This document shows positions 1-11,003 of a stretch of 64,000 bases of DNA, in pieces. The position numbers were made by a program, and so were the translations under genes. The stretch's first letter is position 1, and each line of letters opens with the position of its first letter. Source of the stretch: Anisakis pegreffii. Lineage: Eukaryota; Nematoda; Chromadorea; Rhabditida; Anisakidae. The DNA is taken from the NCBI GenBank assembly GCA_035041965.1, contig JAPYMA010000388.1, positions 1-64,000 on the forward strand, written 5' to 3'. Under the pieces are notes generated by a model. The model saw only the letters and a program-made list of their open reading frames with translations, ran no database searches and was not told where the DNA came from.

Positions 1-2995
1 CGTTAAAACCTATCGTACTCTCAGCTTTTTCCATTAACATATCAATTTCTTCACACCAGTAGGTCGAGCAGAATCTGTGCGTTCAGAAAAATATATATCT
101 TGTCGGGTGATTCTGCTTACTTGAGGAGCTATAGCTATTTTATTAAAGCTATCTCATATAACGCTGAGTTACTCATTCATATGCATATGATCACTGTAGA
201 TCAATTGATGGTATACATTACGATCGAAATATAGGTTTGATACATTCAAGCCTACGGTATTCTCAGGTTTGCCCGGTAACATAGTGATGTGTGTACATCA
301 CTCGATCGAGCAGGATCTCGCATTTCTAAAAACGGAAAACTTGCTGGAAAATTCTGCCCCTGCAAGGAGATATAGCTATTTTCCTGATGCTATAGGGGCT
401 AGCTCGTTAAAACCTATCGTACTCTCAGCTTTTTCCATTAACATATCAATTTCTTCACACCAGTAGGTCGAGCAGAATCTGTGCGTTCAGAAAAATATAT
501 ATCTTGTCGGGTGATTCTGCTTACTTGAGGAGCTATAGCTATTTTATTAAAGCTATCTCATATAACGCTGAGTTACTCATTCATATGCATATGATCACTG
601 TAGATCAATTGATGGTATACATTACGATCGAAATATAGGTTTGATACATTCAAGCCTACGGTATTCTCAGGTTTGCCCGGTAACATAGTGATGTGTGTAC
701 ATCACTCGATCGAGCAGGATCTCGCATTTCTAAAAACGGAAAACTTGCTGGAAAATTCTGCCCCTGCAAGGAGATATAGCTATTTTCCTGATGCTATAGG
801 GGCTAGCTCGTTAAAACCTATCGTACTCTCAGCTTTTTCCATTAACATATCAATTTCTTCACACCAGTAGGTCGAGCAGAATCTGTGCGTTCAGAAAAAT
901 ATATATCTTGTCGGGTGATTCTGCTTACTTGAGGAGCTATAGCTATTTTATTAAAGCTATCTCATATAACGCTGAGTTACTCATTCATATGCATATGATC
1001 ACTGTAGATCAATTGATGGTATACATTACGATCGAAATATAGGTTTGATACATTCAAGCCTACGGTATTCTCAGGTTTGCCCGGTAACATAGTGATGTGT
1101 GTACATCACTCGATCGAGCAGGATCTCGCATTTCTAAAAACGGAAAACTTGCTGGAAAATTCTGCCCCTGCAAGGAGATATAGCTATTTTCCTGATGCTA
1201 TAGGGGCTAGCTCGTTAAAACCTATCGTACTCTCAGCTTTTTCCATTAACATATCAATTTCTTCACACCAGTAGGTCGAGCAGAATCTGTGCGTTCAGAA
1301 AAATATATATCTTGTCGGGTGATTCTGCTTACTTGAGGAGCTATAGCTATTTTATTAAAGCTATCTCATATAACGCTGAGTTACTCATTCATATGCATAT
1401 GATCACTGTAGATCAATTGATGGTATACATTACGATCGAAATATAGGTTTGATACATTCAAGCCTACGGTATTCTCAGGTTTGCCCGGTAACATAGTGAT
1501 GTGTGTACATCACTCGATCGAGCAGGATCTCGCATTTCTAAAAACGGAAAACTTGCTGGAAAATTCTGCCCCTGCAAGGAGATATAGCTATTTTCCTGAT
1601 GCTATAGGGGCTAGCTCGTTAAAACCTATCGTACTCTCAGCTTTTTCCATTAACATATCAATTTCTTCACACCAGTAGGTCGAGCAGAATCTGTGCGTTC
1701 AGAAAAATATATATCTTGTCGGGTGATTCTGCTTACTTGAGGAGCTATAGCTATTTTATTAAAGCTATCTCATATAACGCTGAGTTACTCATTCATATGC
1801 ATATGATCACTGTAGATCAATTGATGGTATACATTACGATCGAAATATAGGTTTGATACATTCAAGCCTACGGTATTCTCAGGTTTGCCCGGTAACATAG
1901 TGATGTGTGTACATCACTCGATCGAGCAGGATCTCGCATTTCTAAAAACGGAAAAGTTGCGAGTAAATTCTGCCTCTGCAAGGAGATATGGCTATTTTCC
2001 TGATGCTATAGGAGTTAGCTCGTTGAAACCTACCGCACTCTCAGCTTTGGCCAGTAACATATCAACTTCTTCACACCAGTAGGTCGAGCAGAATCTGTGC
2101 GTTCAGAAAAATATATATCTTGTCGGGCGATTTTGCTTCCTTGAGGGGCTATAGCTATTTTATTAAAGCTATCTCATATAACGCTGAGTTACTCATTCGT
2201 ATGCATATGATCACTGTAGATCAATTGATGGTATACGTTACGATCGAAATATAGGTTTGATACATTCAAGCCTACCGTCTCCTCAGGTTTGCCCGGTAAT
2301 ATAGTGTTTTGTGTACATGATTCAATCGAGCAGAATCTCGTATTTCTAAAAATGGAAAACCTGCTGGAAATTTCTGCCTCTGCAAGGAGATATAGCAATT
2401 TTTCTGATGCTGTAGGGGTAAGCTCGCTAATACCTACCGTACTCTCAGCTTTGTCCAATATCAGTTTCTTCATACCCATAGATCGAGCAGAATCTGTGCG
2501 TTCAGAAAAATATAAATCTTGTCGGGCGATTTTGTTTCCTTGAGGAGATTTTGTTTCCTTGAGGAGCTATAGCTATTTTATTAAAGCTATCTCATATGAC
2601 GCTGAGCTACTCATTCATATGCATTTGATCACTATAAATCAATTGATGATATATATTACTATGGAAATATAGGTTTGATACGTTCAGGCCTACCGTCTCC
2701 TCAGGTTTGCCCGGTAATATAGTGTTTTGTGTACATGATTCAATCGAGCAGAATCTCGTATTTATACAAATGAAAAACCTGCTGGAAATTTCTGCCTCTG
2801 CAAGGAGATATAGCAATTTTTCTGATACTGTAGGGGTTAGCTCGCTAAAACCTACCGTACTCTCAGCTTCGTCCAATATCAGTTTCTTCACACCCATAGA
2901 TCGAGCAGAATCTGGGCGTTCAGAAAAATATATATCTTGTCGGGTGATTTTTCATACTTGAGGAGCTATAGCTATTTTATTAAAGGTATCTCAAC
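1..2995. repeat. 404-bp satellite DNA array, about seven copies, open to the left
   Basis: A 404-bp monomer is repeated head to tail from the first base. Positions 1-60, 405-464, 809-868, 1213-1272 and so on read the same. The copies look identical up to about 1953 and then diverge; the last two full copies differ at many sites. The copy starting near 2289 is 418 bp to the next and contains a 19-bp tandem duplication at about 2529-2566. Each monomer contains short palindromes (AGCTATAGCT, CATATGCATATG). Identical 65-codon open frames recur once per monomer, but they follow from the repeat period and need not be genes. Homogeneous copies at the outer side and decayed copies at the gene side fit a satellite edge. 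The array continues beyond the window. Confidence 0.97.
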
Positions 2996-3042
2996 TAGCG
3001 CTCAGGTGCTCATTGATATGCATTTGATCATTTGATCACATT

Positions 3043-3186
3043 AGTAGTGTCTAAGGGCTTGCTTAACTACGGTAAATAGCCACGCTCACAAATTACGGTA
3101 ACACGCCACGCCCACGTTTTTGGCGTGCTAACATGATTTGTGGTCATCTCTAGTTACTGTAGCTAAGCAAGTCCTTAGGTACTACT
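3043..3186. repeat. Foldback (nested inverted repeat), possible MITE
   Basis: The left arm at 3043-3075 pairs imperfectly with the right arm at 3153-3186; the core TAAGGRCTTGCTTARCTAC is readable on both strands. Inside it a second inverted pair is centred on ACACGCCA at about 3091 and TGGCGTGC at 3121-3128, with flanking CACAAAT/ATTTGTG. The whole 144 bp can fold into one long hairpin. It lies directly beside the decayed end of the satellite. No clear target-site duplication was seen, so its mobile origin is inferred only from the shape. Confidence 0.75.
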
Positions 3187-3189
3187 CCG

Positions 3190-5590
3190 ATGTTACCTCG
3201 TATTCACCTTTAAGGAGAGATCCTCTAGTTCAAGAGAAGTTCACTTATTGTCGGATGAAGACTTCAATTTTTCAAGATGCATTCACGTATATGAACCTCA
3301 CCGTAATCTGTGGAAGGGTGGCACGTCGCATCACGAACGTCACGTCACATTCAAACATTTCGTATCCTCAAATCTTATCAGCATCGTTATATTCTAGCGC
3401 ACGCCTCTTATGGACGAAGAATTGTGCTTTGACGAAAGCTCAGCTAAGCCTTCTGTGAGAATCACACCTTCATCTGCATGATAACCCCAATATTGAACAT
3501 CTACATATTATGTTCAGATAATGTCTCATCAGTATTTCTCAATATTAGAATAATTTGTCACATTGATCTTATAAAAGATAACTCCTGGCTCATTAAAAAT
3601 GTGAATGTTATCAGGAGAAGGCATTAACTTCCTGTGGTGCAGCTTTTGTATTGATCACACATTAATCGACGGGATCGTAATATGTGGATGAGCATCATAC
3701 GGCTCATATTCAAGCAATCCATACGCACAGATGTTGTCAGCATTCTAAAATTCAACCGCACTCATCTCACTGTAGAACATTTCCGATTCAGCAGAAGTAT
3801 ATTTCCTTGTCGAAAAGTGATATTCATTGTCGGACGAAAAATTCATTGCTACTGACAGTTTCTGCCCAAAAGTTTTTTGACCATGTCATCGATTTCTTGA
3901 TTTTCTCATGAATCCTATTCGATATATAATTACTTTCAGAGGAGGGTGAGATGAAAAAAATTGCGATCGTATGGATTACTACATGGAGGATTGGCGGCGT
4001 GATATACGGACAAAGGTGGGATAACGAGAGTGAGAGCTTGAGAACTGTTGTGGTATGAGGACGATCGTCATTCTCTCGTCTAAAAAAATTGAGAAGATTA
4101 CAGTCAAAAATTGAGACGATTACATTTTTTCGAAAGTATTCTATGATGTGCACGAAACGACAGCTTATTCATGAAGTATTTATTCGACATCTCCAAAACA
4201 TGATATATGCATCAACATAACACTTATATGGTTTCACAATCTCAATCAGAAGAAAATGTGAAGGAAAACAAGTAAATCACTTCGAATTGATCATAGTACT
4301 AGAAGTAATGTTAAGGTTAACATTCGAAACTGAGTGGTACACCTTGAGAAAAATAAGGATGAATTTCATGTGCTCGAATAATCGTTTTGTGGTGTGGCAA
4401 CTCATTCTGCACACATCAGTTCTGTTGTAAATCCGAACATAACGTGAATGCATGGGTGAAGAAATGAATGGAGTGAAGATTCTGAAGATATATATGAATG
4501 AGAGTGAATCAGTGATACATCTGAAGTGAATGAGAAAAGTACATAAACATCATGGAACTGTAATGTAAACAGCAAAGTTAGAAATGATGGCAATGAGACA
4601 TCACAGACATTAAACGTAAAAACTGATGATGGAATCGGTGGGGTGAATAGAGTACAGAAGAATAGCTTTTGCTGGAAGCAGCTATTGAGAAGGCGTGCAC
4701 GCTTTCCATGCTCCTATGTACAGCTTTCCTTCAACAGTCTATCAATGAATCCTATGTCTGATTTCCATGCTCTCTCATCATTCTCATTCCTAAAATAACT
4801 TACTGCATTACAATTCCATTGTGTGGTCATAGTTTTCTCATTCACTTCGGCCGCATCATTGACTCACTCTCACTCATGATTCTCCGAAGAATGTGAATTA
4901 TATCTATTTCTCAATTGTGCAGTTTTAGTTTACTTTGCTTTTCAATGCAAATGAAATAGAAAGAGCGATTTGGCAAAACACGACCAACTCACCATCAGAT
5001 AATGACATCACCTTTTTGAACAGATGCTATGAAATATCGTTATATATCCGTTTTATCAGTTGAATTTTCTAATTATCTGACCAGACTAAGATGGTTTAAT
5101 CCTGTTCTTTAGTTGATAATCAATTTTGCGATTTTCATGCCCGTTTTCGTTAGATATTTGATACCCAAACCACAATGCTCGTGTACGTGTTCATAATGAT
5201 TATGGAATACTTTATAGTTGAATCAGTCGTGATTTTTGGTATTATCAGATAATATCCGTAATCTCTCTGAGGTGAACGATACTTTTAGCTCGTTTCCACT
5301 GATAACCTTGCAGTTGAAAACCATTAGTTATTTTTCTTTGTTGAAAAATTAACTCACTTCTGCGTATTCGACAGAAAATTTTGATGTAATGATATTACTG
5401 AAATAATTCTAAGTGTTGTTCGTCGCTGACATTCCTTCTGATCTTTCGTTCGTTGCTTTACATTATCCTCACAATCAGCATTCAGTTGCAAACATCAACA
5501 CTGTTTTATTCGTGTTGGATAATGATTACGGGCAGTCAATAAAATTATAGATTGAGATGCTTTGATGTGAAAAGATATGTGATGCCATTC
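3190..5590. other. Intergenic DNA, no gene supported
   Basis: Only short open frames are present, without splice-site context, family motifs or protein-like composition. I see no tRNA, no long repeat and no convincing exon on either strand. Confidence 0.6.
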
Positions 5591-5599
5591 ATTCGCTTT

Positions 5600-5800
5600 A
5601 ACTCAGCCACGAGGGGTCTATGGCCCTTAGTGCCGGTCCCAAGCCCGGATAAATGAGGAGGGTTGCGTCAGGGGATGGCAACCCGGCGTAAAAGTGGTAT
5701 TGCCGAAACGAATGACAAGACGCAGCTGAAGAACCTGAGGACGGCGAATGGCATCCCACCGATGCGTCATGGCGATCAACCGAGGTCTTCCATCAGGTCA
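5600..5800 (+). mobile_element. Relic of an RTE-type non-LTR retrotransposon (conserved non-coding segment)
   Basis: The stretch reads 'ggcccttagtgccggtccc', then 'aagcccggataaatgagga', then 'gggttgcgtcagg', 'cccggcgtaaaa' and 'catggcgatcaacc'. This order of motifs is one I associate with the conserved 3' region of RTE/Rex3-like LINEs in many animals (GGTTGCGTCAGGAAGGGCATCCGGCGTAAAA type, followed by a TGTGGCGACCCC-like block). Here the GCATCCGGC part is altered. No reverse transcriptase or endonuclease frame is present on either side, so this is a truncated copy. The assignment rests on remembered motif similarity; a repeat-library search would settle it. Confidence 0.55.
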
Positions 5801-5989
5801 ACTTCTAGCCTTTGATTTTTGTTCATTTAATTTTGTGGGGTTTTTTGCAATATTTGCGTATCTATTCCACACCCCTCCCCCTCCCTCGTTAGGTGAAAAT
5901 TGAGAACGTCCATAAGAGTAGATGAAACTGTTAGCGAATGTTTTTACTGCATATTTTTCCATTGTTGATTGAAGGCGGTCTTCAACTCC

Positions 5990-6496
5990 TCAAAGCAGCA
6001 TCACGTTGAGACTTAGTATGTCAGGACGTTGTAGGCTTACTTGGTCATAAACAAGAATATCTTGTCTACTTTGCATTTGCCTGAAAGGACTTGTGTAGGT
6101 AAGCCCTTCGCTGAGATGTAAACGCTCGAATGTGGTGACTTTTGGTGGCAGAAATATTGCGTTTTTAAAAAATGAGTTGTAGGAGATAGTGCACCCAGTA
6201 TAGATAGTAGCCATACTGGCATGACAAAAAAAACCGTTTTCCTTATGATTAAATTCAGCTTCTTGAACGTAGGGTATGAATCGCCTTATGAGCTTAGCGG
6301 TAGGTCTGGAAAGTTCGCCTGGACCATTCACCCGAAGAATCGAGTCGCTAGGTGGTGACTCGAAGAACGTCATCCTTGTGATACTGTTTAGTGACAGCTG
6401 AATTGAGTTGAAAGCGATATTATGTGTGCAGTCAATGGTCACTTTTAAAAAGCATATTTTGGTTGCATGGGTGATCCCAACCCGTCGAGCTGCCAA
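5990..6496 (-). CDS. Unrecognised 168-codon open frame in a repeat-like block
   Basis: An uninterrupted frame of 168 codons on the minus strand, starting with ATG at 6496. I do not recognise a domain. It has a short Ser/Pro stretch near residues 45-65, no signal peptide, no evident membrane segment and no obvious splice sites. It sits between the RTE-like segment and a GC-rich structured block, and the local base composition is richer in GC than the neighbouring intergenic DNA. It could be a leftover element-encoded frame, a gene of unknown function, or a chance opening. Confidence 0.25.
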   Translation of the reverse strand: MAARRVGITHATKICFLKVTIDCTHNIAFNSIQLSLNSITRMTFFESPPSDSILRVNGPGELSRPTAKLIRRFIPYVQEAEFNHKENGFFCHASMATIYTGCTISYNSFFKNAIFLPPKVTTFERLHLSEGLTYTSPFRQMQSRQDILVYDQVSLQRPDILSLNVMLL

Positions 6497-6790
6497 TAAG
6501 AGGGGCTAGGTTTAGGTAAACGCGACAGGCGTTCCCCGCCTACCGGTAGTCTCGACGAATCGGGGAGAAATGCCTCAAAATATGTTGATGATGCTTACCC
6601 AGGTATCGTCATCATTCATCTTCGAAACAAAATAGGGCGTTCCCGGCCCGGGAAAGGCGCCGATTTGACCGGGGATAGGGAATTGCGCGTAAGTTGGCCT
6701 GAGTAGTGCCTTCGGGCATTTGCTCAGGTAACGAGGGTTCCCGGACTCACTGTGCGCACTTTCTCTTAACAGGGGGAATTGTAATTGGGT
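6480..6790. other. GC-rich structured segment with hairpins, probable element remnant
   Basis: This block is markedly richer in G+C than its flanks. It contains a perfect odd palindrome TTCCCGGCCCGGGAA at 6640-6654, bordered by further GGCG/GCGCC bases, and at 6698-6728 a stem CCTGAG..GTGCC / GGCAT..CTCAGG closed by a TTCG loop. No reading frame of note crosses it. It may be the structured 5' or 3' untranslated part of the retroelement whose other motif lies at 5600-5800, or a separate element. It does not resemble rRNA that I can recognise. Confidence 0.45.
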
Positions 6791-8010
6791 TGACCATTGG
6801 CTGGCACATATGAAATCGTTTCACTCAGTTCAGTGTTGCTAAATGCGTTATAAGGAGAAATCTCTCAGGTGTTTGTGGTTACTCGCCGAAGCTTATCTAT
6901 TAGCTAGATTCATGATGGCATTCATACAATTCTAGTGATACATCCTTATTCCCCTTGCCAGTGTAGTTATTATCCATCATTAGTGCATTTTTCAATTGCA
7001 ATTCATTGTTTCAAGAAAACTGAAATGAAAGTCATAGGTCACCGCCTCTGCCTTCAACAGTTGACTGTGTTCGAAAAATTACATTTCAGATTGAGGGTGA
7101 ACTGGATAGCATCAATGGATCTTAGGGGTAAACATTCGACTCATTTCTAAAATGCTACCATAAGGTCGTGGGGAAATTTTTTTAGTTAGTGGAACAGCTT
7201 TTTTTGAAATTTTGCTATCATACATCATATCATGTAAGAACAGAAATAATTGCATTGTTGGCCTGGATGAAATGATCCTCAATTGCTTTGGTTGTCTACA
7301 ATTATAATGTTAAATTTCATTGATCTCGTTGGACCGAAGTTTTCAATCATGGATCAGATCTGTCAACCTCAAAATCGGTCAAAAATCAACAATCAAGAAT
7401 CGAACAAAACTACAATATCGAAGTATCGAGTATTATCAATATCGAAAGTGACGAACAAATTTCAAGTATGAAATGAAGACAACAAATATCGAGTATCGAG
7501 TCGTCTGTGACCGTTTCAGTCTTCGTAATATCTACTCACTCAGACGAAGTCATGTTGCTTCCATCGTCAAACGGTCGTGTTTATTTCATATTCATTCATT
7601 TGTTTCATTACCCGATATTGAAACTCTGTTTGAGCGCAGATATCACTGCCAGCAGAAGAAGGAAAGAAAAAGAGAAATTCTCAGATTCCGTTTTTTTTTT
7701 ATTCCGTAACACCTGCATACTTTGGATGCGTCATAGCTTATGGCTAGTTCTAGCGTCGTACGTTTTCGCACGATAGATTGGAGTTCGATTTTCACTTTTG
7801 GTTTAAGTTGGGAATGATTTTGCAGCGAATTTGAATTGAGATTGCTAATTTTTATCATTTTTATATCTATTTTTTTATAGTGCGAAAATCTTTCTGTGTC
7901 AGAGTTTGTTTTAGGTGAAAATTGTGGAATTCAAATGGTTGGAAAGGGAGAAAGATTGTATTTTTTTCCGAATGCATGCTTGTCTATACTGTAGGAAATC
8001 TTATTAGTAA

Positions 8011-8084
8011 GTGGTTCATAGCCTAGTGGTAGTGCTATATGCTTCTGCGCGGCAGGCCAGGGTTCATATTCTGATGTTGAGGCT
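8011..8084 (+). repeat. tRNA-like module 1 of the array
   Basis: An A-box-like TAGCCTAGTGGTAG lies at 8020-8033 and a B-box-like GGTTCATATTC at 8061-8071, with tRNA spacing. The acceptor stem does not pair well, so a functional tRNA is not supported. A tRNA-derived repeat or pseudogene is the likely identity. Confidence 0.6.
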
Positions 8085-8263
8085 TTGTGGTTTTTTGTTT
8101 TGAATTTTATTTGAGACATAGCTGTGCACTTTCGAAGTGTAGAGGTAATAGTCTGCTGTCATTGTTAAAATCTTGAATATTAGAAAAAGAGGAGGGAATG
8201 AGAGAGTTGGCAATTTTTTTCGAATCTATGTTTGTCTATTTCGTAGCAAACAAGTGTGTCATG

Positions 8264-8334
8264 AGTGTCATAGCGCAGTGGTAGTGTGATGCGTTTTCTC
8301 ACGAAGTGTTGGGGTTGGAACCGTGGTTTTGAAA
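8264..8334 (+). repeat. tRNA-like module 2 of the array
   Basis: The A-box-like TAGCGCAGTGGTAG starts at 8271, and a degenerate B box, GGTTGGAACC, lies at 8313-8322. It starts 253 bp after module 1 and has the same flanks (TTTGTCTATTTCGTAGCAAA before, TTTTGAAATTTTCGG after). Confidence 0.6.
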
Positions 8335-9169
8335 TTTTCGGCTTTTGGCACTTTTGACATTCCTGTTAATTTGTTGTACAAACAGTTGCTTTAATTTCAG
8401 ATTTTGCTAACAAACTCAATAAAAGAATAAGGGTAATTACATTGTTGTTTTGAATGAAATGATCCTCAGTTGCTTTGGCTTTGGTTGTATACAATTATAA
8501 TGTTAAATTTCATTGATTCTGTTGGACGGAAGTTCCCAAACACCGATCTGTTCAGTCAATCTCAACATCGATCGAGCTAAACTACAGTATCGAATATTAT
8601 CAGTATCAAAAATTACGATCAAAAGTTGAGTATGGAATGAAAATAACAACTCAATATCAAGTATGGAGTCATCTGTGGTCGTTTCAATTATCATAATATC
8701 AAGTCACTGGGACGAAGTTGTGCTGCTCTCGTCATCAAACGGTCACGTTTATTTCATTTTCATCCGTTTGTTTCCTTGCCCGATAGTGAAATTCTGTTGA
8801 ATGCATTTTTGGAAACAAAACACTACTGACAGAAGAAGGAAAGAAAAAGAGAAATTTTTAGGATTCCGTTTTTTTATATTTCGTAATACCTGCTTAGGTG
8901 TTGCTAATGCTAGCGTCGAACGTTTATACACGATAAATTGAAGTTCAAATTTCACTTTTGGTTTAAGTGCAGAATAATTTTGCAACGCTATTGACTTGAG
9001 ATTGCTAATTTCAATCACTTTTAAATCTTTTTTATAATGCGAAATTCTTCCTGTGTCTGAATTTGTTTTAGGTAAAAACTGTGTAATTCAAATGCTAGGG
9101 TAAGAGGAAGCATGACAGTTTTTTTCCGAATGCGTGCTTGTCTGTTCTGTAGCAAATTGCATTAGAAAG

Positions 9170-9240
9170 TGATTCACAGCGTAGCGGTAGTGTTATGTGC
9201 TTCTGCACGGCGAGCTAGAGTTCACATCCTCATATGGAAC
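9170..9240 (+). repeat. tRNA-like module 3 of the array
   Basis: The A-box-like CAGCGTAGCGGTAG starts at about 9177, with the B-box-like AGTTCACATCC at 9219-9229. This is the counterpart of module 1 one unit later (1159 bp). Confidence 0.55.
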
Positions 9241-9430
9241 TTTATGAATTTTTTTTGAATTTAATTTGAGACATAGGCTCACGTTTTCGAAACCCTATAG
9301 TTGATCTGTATAAGTAATAGTCTGCTATCATTCATAAAACCATGGATATTAGAAAGAGGAGAAGGGAAGGAGAGAGTTGCCAATTTTTTCGAAACCATGC
9401 CTGTCTATTTCGTTACAAATGAATATAGCA

Positions 9431-9502
9431 GGCGTGTTATGGCGCAGTGGTAATGCGAAGCAGTTGCTCATGGAAGGTAGGGGTTCGGAGTTTGGTTTTG
9501 AA
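9431..9502 (+). repeat. tRNA-like module 4 of the array
   Basis: The A-box-like TGGCGCAGTGGTAA starts at 9440, with GGTTCGGAG at 9482-9490. It is the counterpart of module 2 one unit later (1167 bp). Confidence 0.6.
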
Positions 9503-9843
9503 GCTTTTGGCACTTTTGACATTCTTGTTAATTCGATGTACAGGCAGTGAATTAAATTCAAATTTTTGCTATCAAATGCATTAAAAGAATAAGAATAATT
9601 ACATTATTGTCCTGAATGAATTGAATTTTAGTTGCTTTGATTATCTGCATTCATAATGTTAAATTTCATTGTTCCATCGCTTCGATCAACGTCAACATAA
9701 ATCCGGAAAATTATATGGAGCATCGAATTATATTAATCATTCTATCAACCAGTCATCGAGCTACATTAATTATTGTTTCAATCGTTCATGGAGTTGTATC
9801 CACTATATCGATGTTGTACCAATCAAATATCGAGTCATATATA

Positions 9844-9848
<5 letters not shown>

Positions 9849-9933
<85 letters not shown>
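9849..9933. repeat. (TA)n microsatellite, about 42 repeats
   Basis: An uninterrupted TA dinucleotide tract of about 85 bp inside the third unit of the array. Apparent Tyr-Ile open frames across it are artefacts of the repeat. Confidence 0.98.
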
Positions 9934-9935
<2 letters not shown>

Positions 9936-10401
9936 ATCAGTCGTCGAGTTATATTTATTATTGTATCAAGCAATCATCAAGTTGTATTAGTTATAACAAA
10001 ATTACATCAGTCAAACATCGAGCATCGAATAATGGATCTCGGACGGTTAAATTATTGCAATATGAAGTTACCGATAACGAACATCCGCTGCTTCCGCCGT
10101 CGAATGGTAATGTTTATTTCGTTTTCATTCATTCGATTTTTTATCCGGTCTGTTAAATGTCAGTTAAATGCAATTTTTTGTGAAAATTGTGAGATTGAGA
10201 GGAGAACTAAAGTTATTTTTGACTTTAAGATTGCCAGGTTTTATTCATTTTTGTTTTTGCATTTTTCCATAGAGGTGTTTAGAACGCACGGAATTCATTT
10301 TTAGTGGAATAAAGATGTGGAATTGGGACAAGAGGGGAGTTAGAAGGATGGCATTTTTTCAGAATCCATCTTTGTGTATTTCATAACAAATGTGTGTTGC
10401 A

Positions 10402-10472
10402 GGTGCGTCATAGCCCAGTGGTAGTGGCGTTGGATTCCATGCGGCGGGAAGAGGTTCGAGTACCACTTTTGA
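10402..10472 (+). repeat. tRNA-like module 5 of the array
   Basis: The A-box-like TAGCCCAGTGGTAG lies at 10410-10423 and a nearly canonical B box, GGTTCGAGTACC, at 10453-10464. Together with module 6 it is the best preserved of the set. The 5' and 3' ends do not form a clean seven-base-pair acceptor stem. Confidence 0.65.
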
Positions 10473-10667
10473 AACTTTTCATATTTTGTTTCTGAATTCA
10501 ATTGCGGATTTGGTTTTTGGTTTTTACAGTCTTCCAGGTATCATGTGGTGCAATAATGTGCCATCCTAGGCGTTGTTGCGAAAATTAGAAAAAATGGAAG
10601 GGGGTCGGAAGGCTGGCAGTTTTACCGAATCCATCTTTGCGTATTTCATAAGAGGTGGTAATTTAAG

Positions 10668-10739
10668 GTGCATTGTGGCCGAGTGGTAGTCGCCCGGGTT
10701 TTCGGATTGAAAGCGAAGGTTCGAAGCTTGATTTTGAAA
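10668..10739 (+). repeat. tRNA-like module 6 of the array
   Basis: The A-box TGGCCGAGTGGTAG at 10676-10689 matches the eukaryotic consensus, and a B box GGTTCGAAGC starts at 10718. It begins 266 bp after module 5. The acceptor ends GCATTGT / TTGATTTTG do not pair, so it is probably a tRNA-derived repeat and not a working tRNA. Confidence 0.65.
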
Positions 10740-10932
10740 CTTTTGATATTTTTTGTGAATTTTTTTTTCGATTTGGCTGTAGGTTTCTAGAGTCATAGGT
10801 GTTTTCTATGTTATAACAATATGCCGTACTTGGCACTAATGCGAAAATTGGAAAAAATGGAAGTAGAGAGAAAGGTTGGCAATTTTCTTTCGAATGCATG
10901 TTTGTTTATTTCATAGCAAACGGCACTGTTGA

Positions 10933-11003
10933 GTGCGTCGTGGCATAGTAGTGGTGGTTCGTGTTTTCGCATTGAGAGCTAGAGTTTGGACCACGTTTTT
11001 GAA
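10933..11003 (+). repeat. tRNA-like module 7 of the array
   Basis: The A-box region TGGCATAGTAGTGG starts at about 10941 and the B box is degraded to AGTTTGGACC. It starts 265 bp after module 6. A further truncated repeat, lacking the tRNA-like core beyond its first bases, follows at about 11038-11092. Confidence 0.55.

Noticed and set aside
269..2082. Repeated 65-residue open frames, one per 404-bp unit
   Set aside because: They recur only because the satellite repeats; the frame is lost or changed in the diverged copies and shows no selection.
2189..2897. Two 96-codon minus-strand frames
   Set aside because: They lie in satellite monomers and mirror the repeat, with no protein signature.
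9669..10304. A 211-codon frame containing a long Tyr-Ile run
   Set aside because: It is held open by the (TA)n tract and array sequence.
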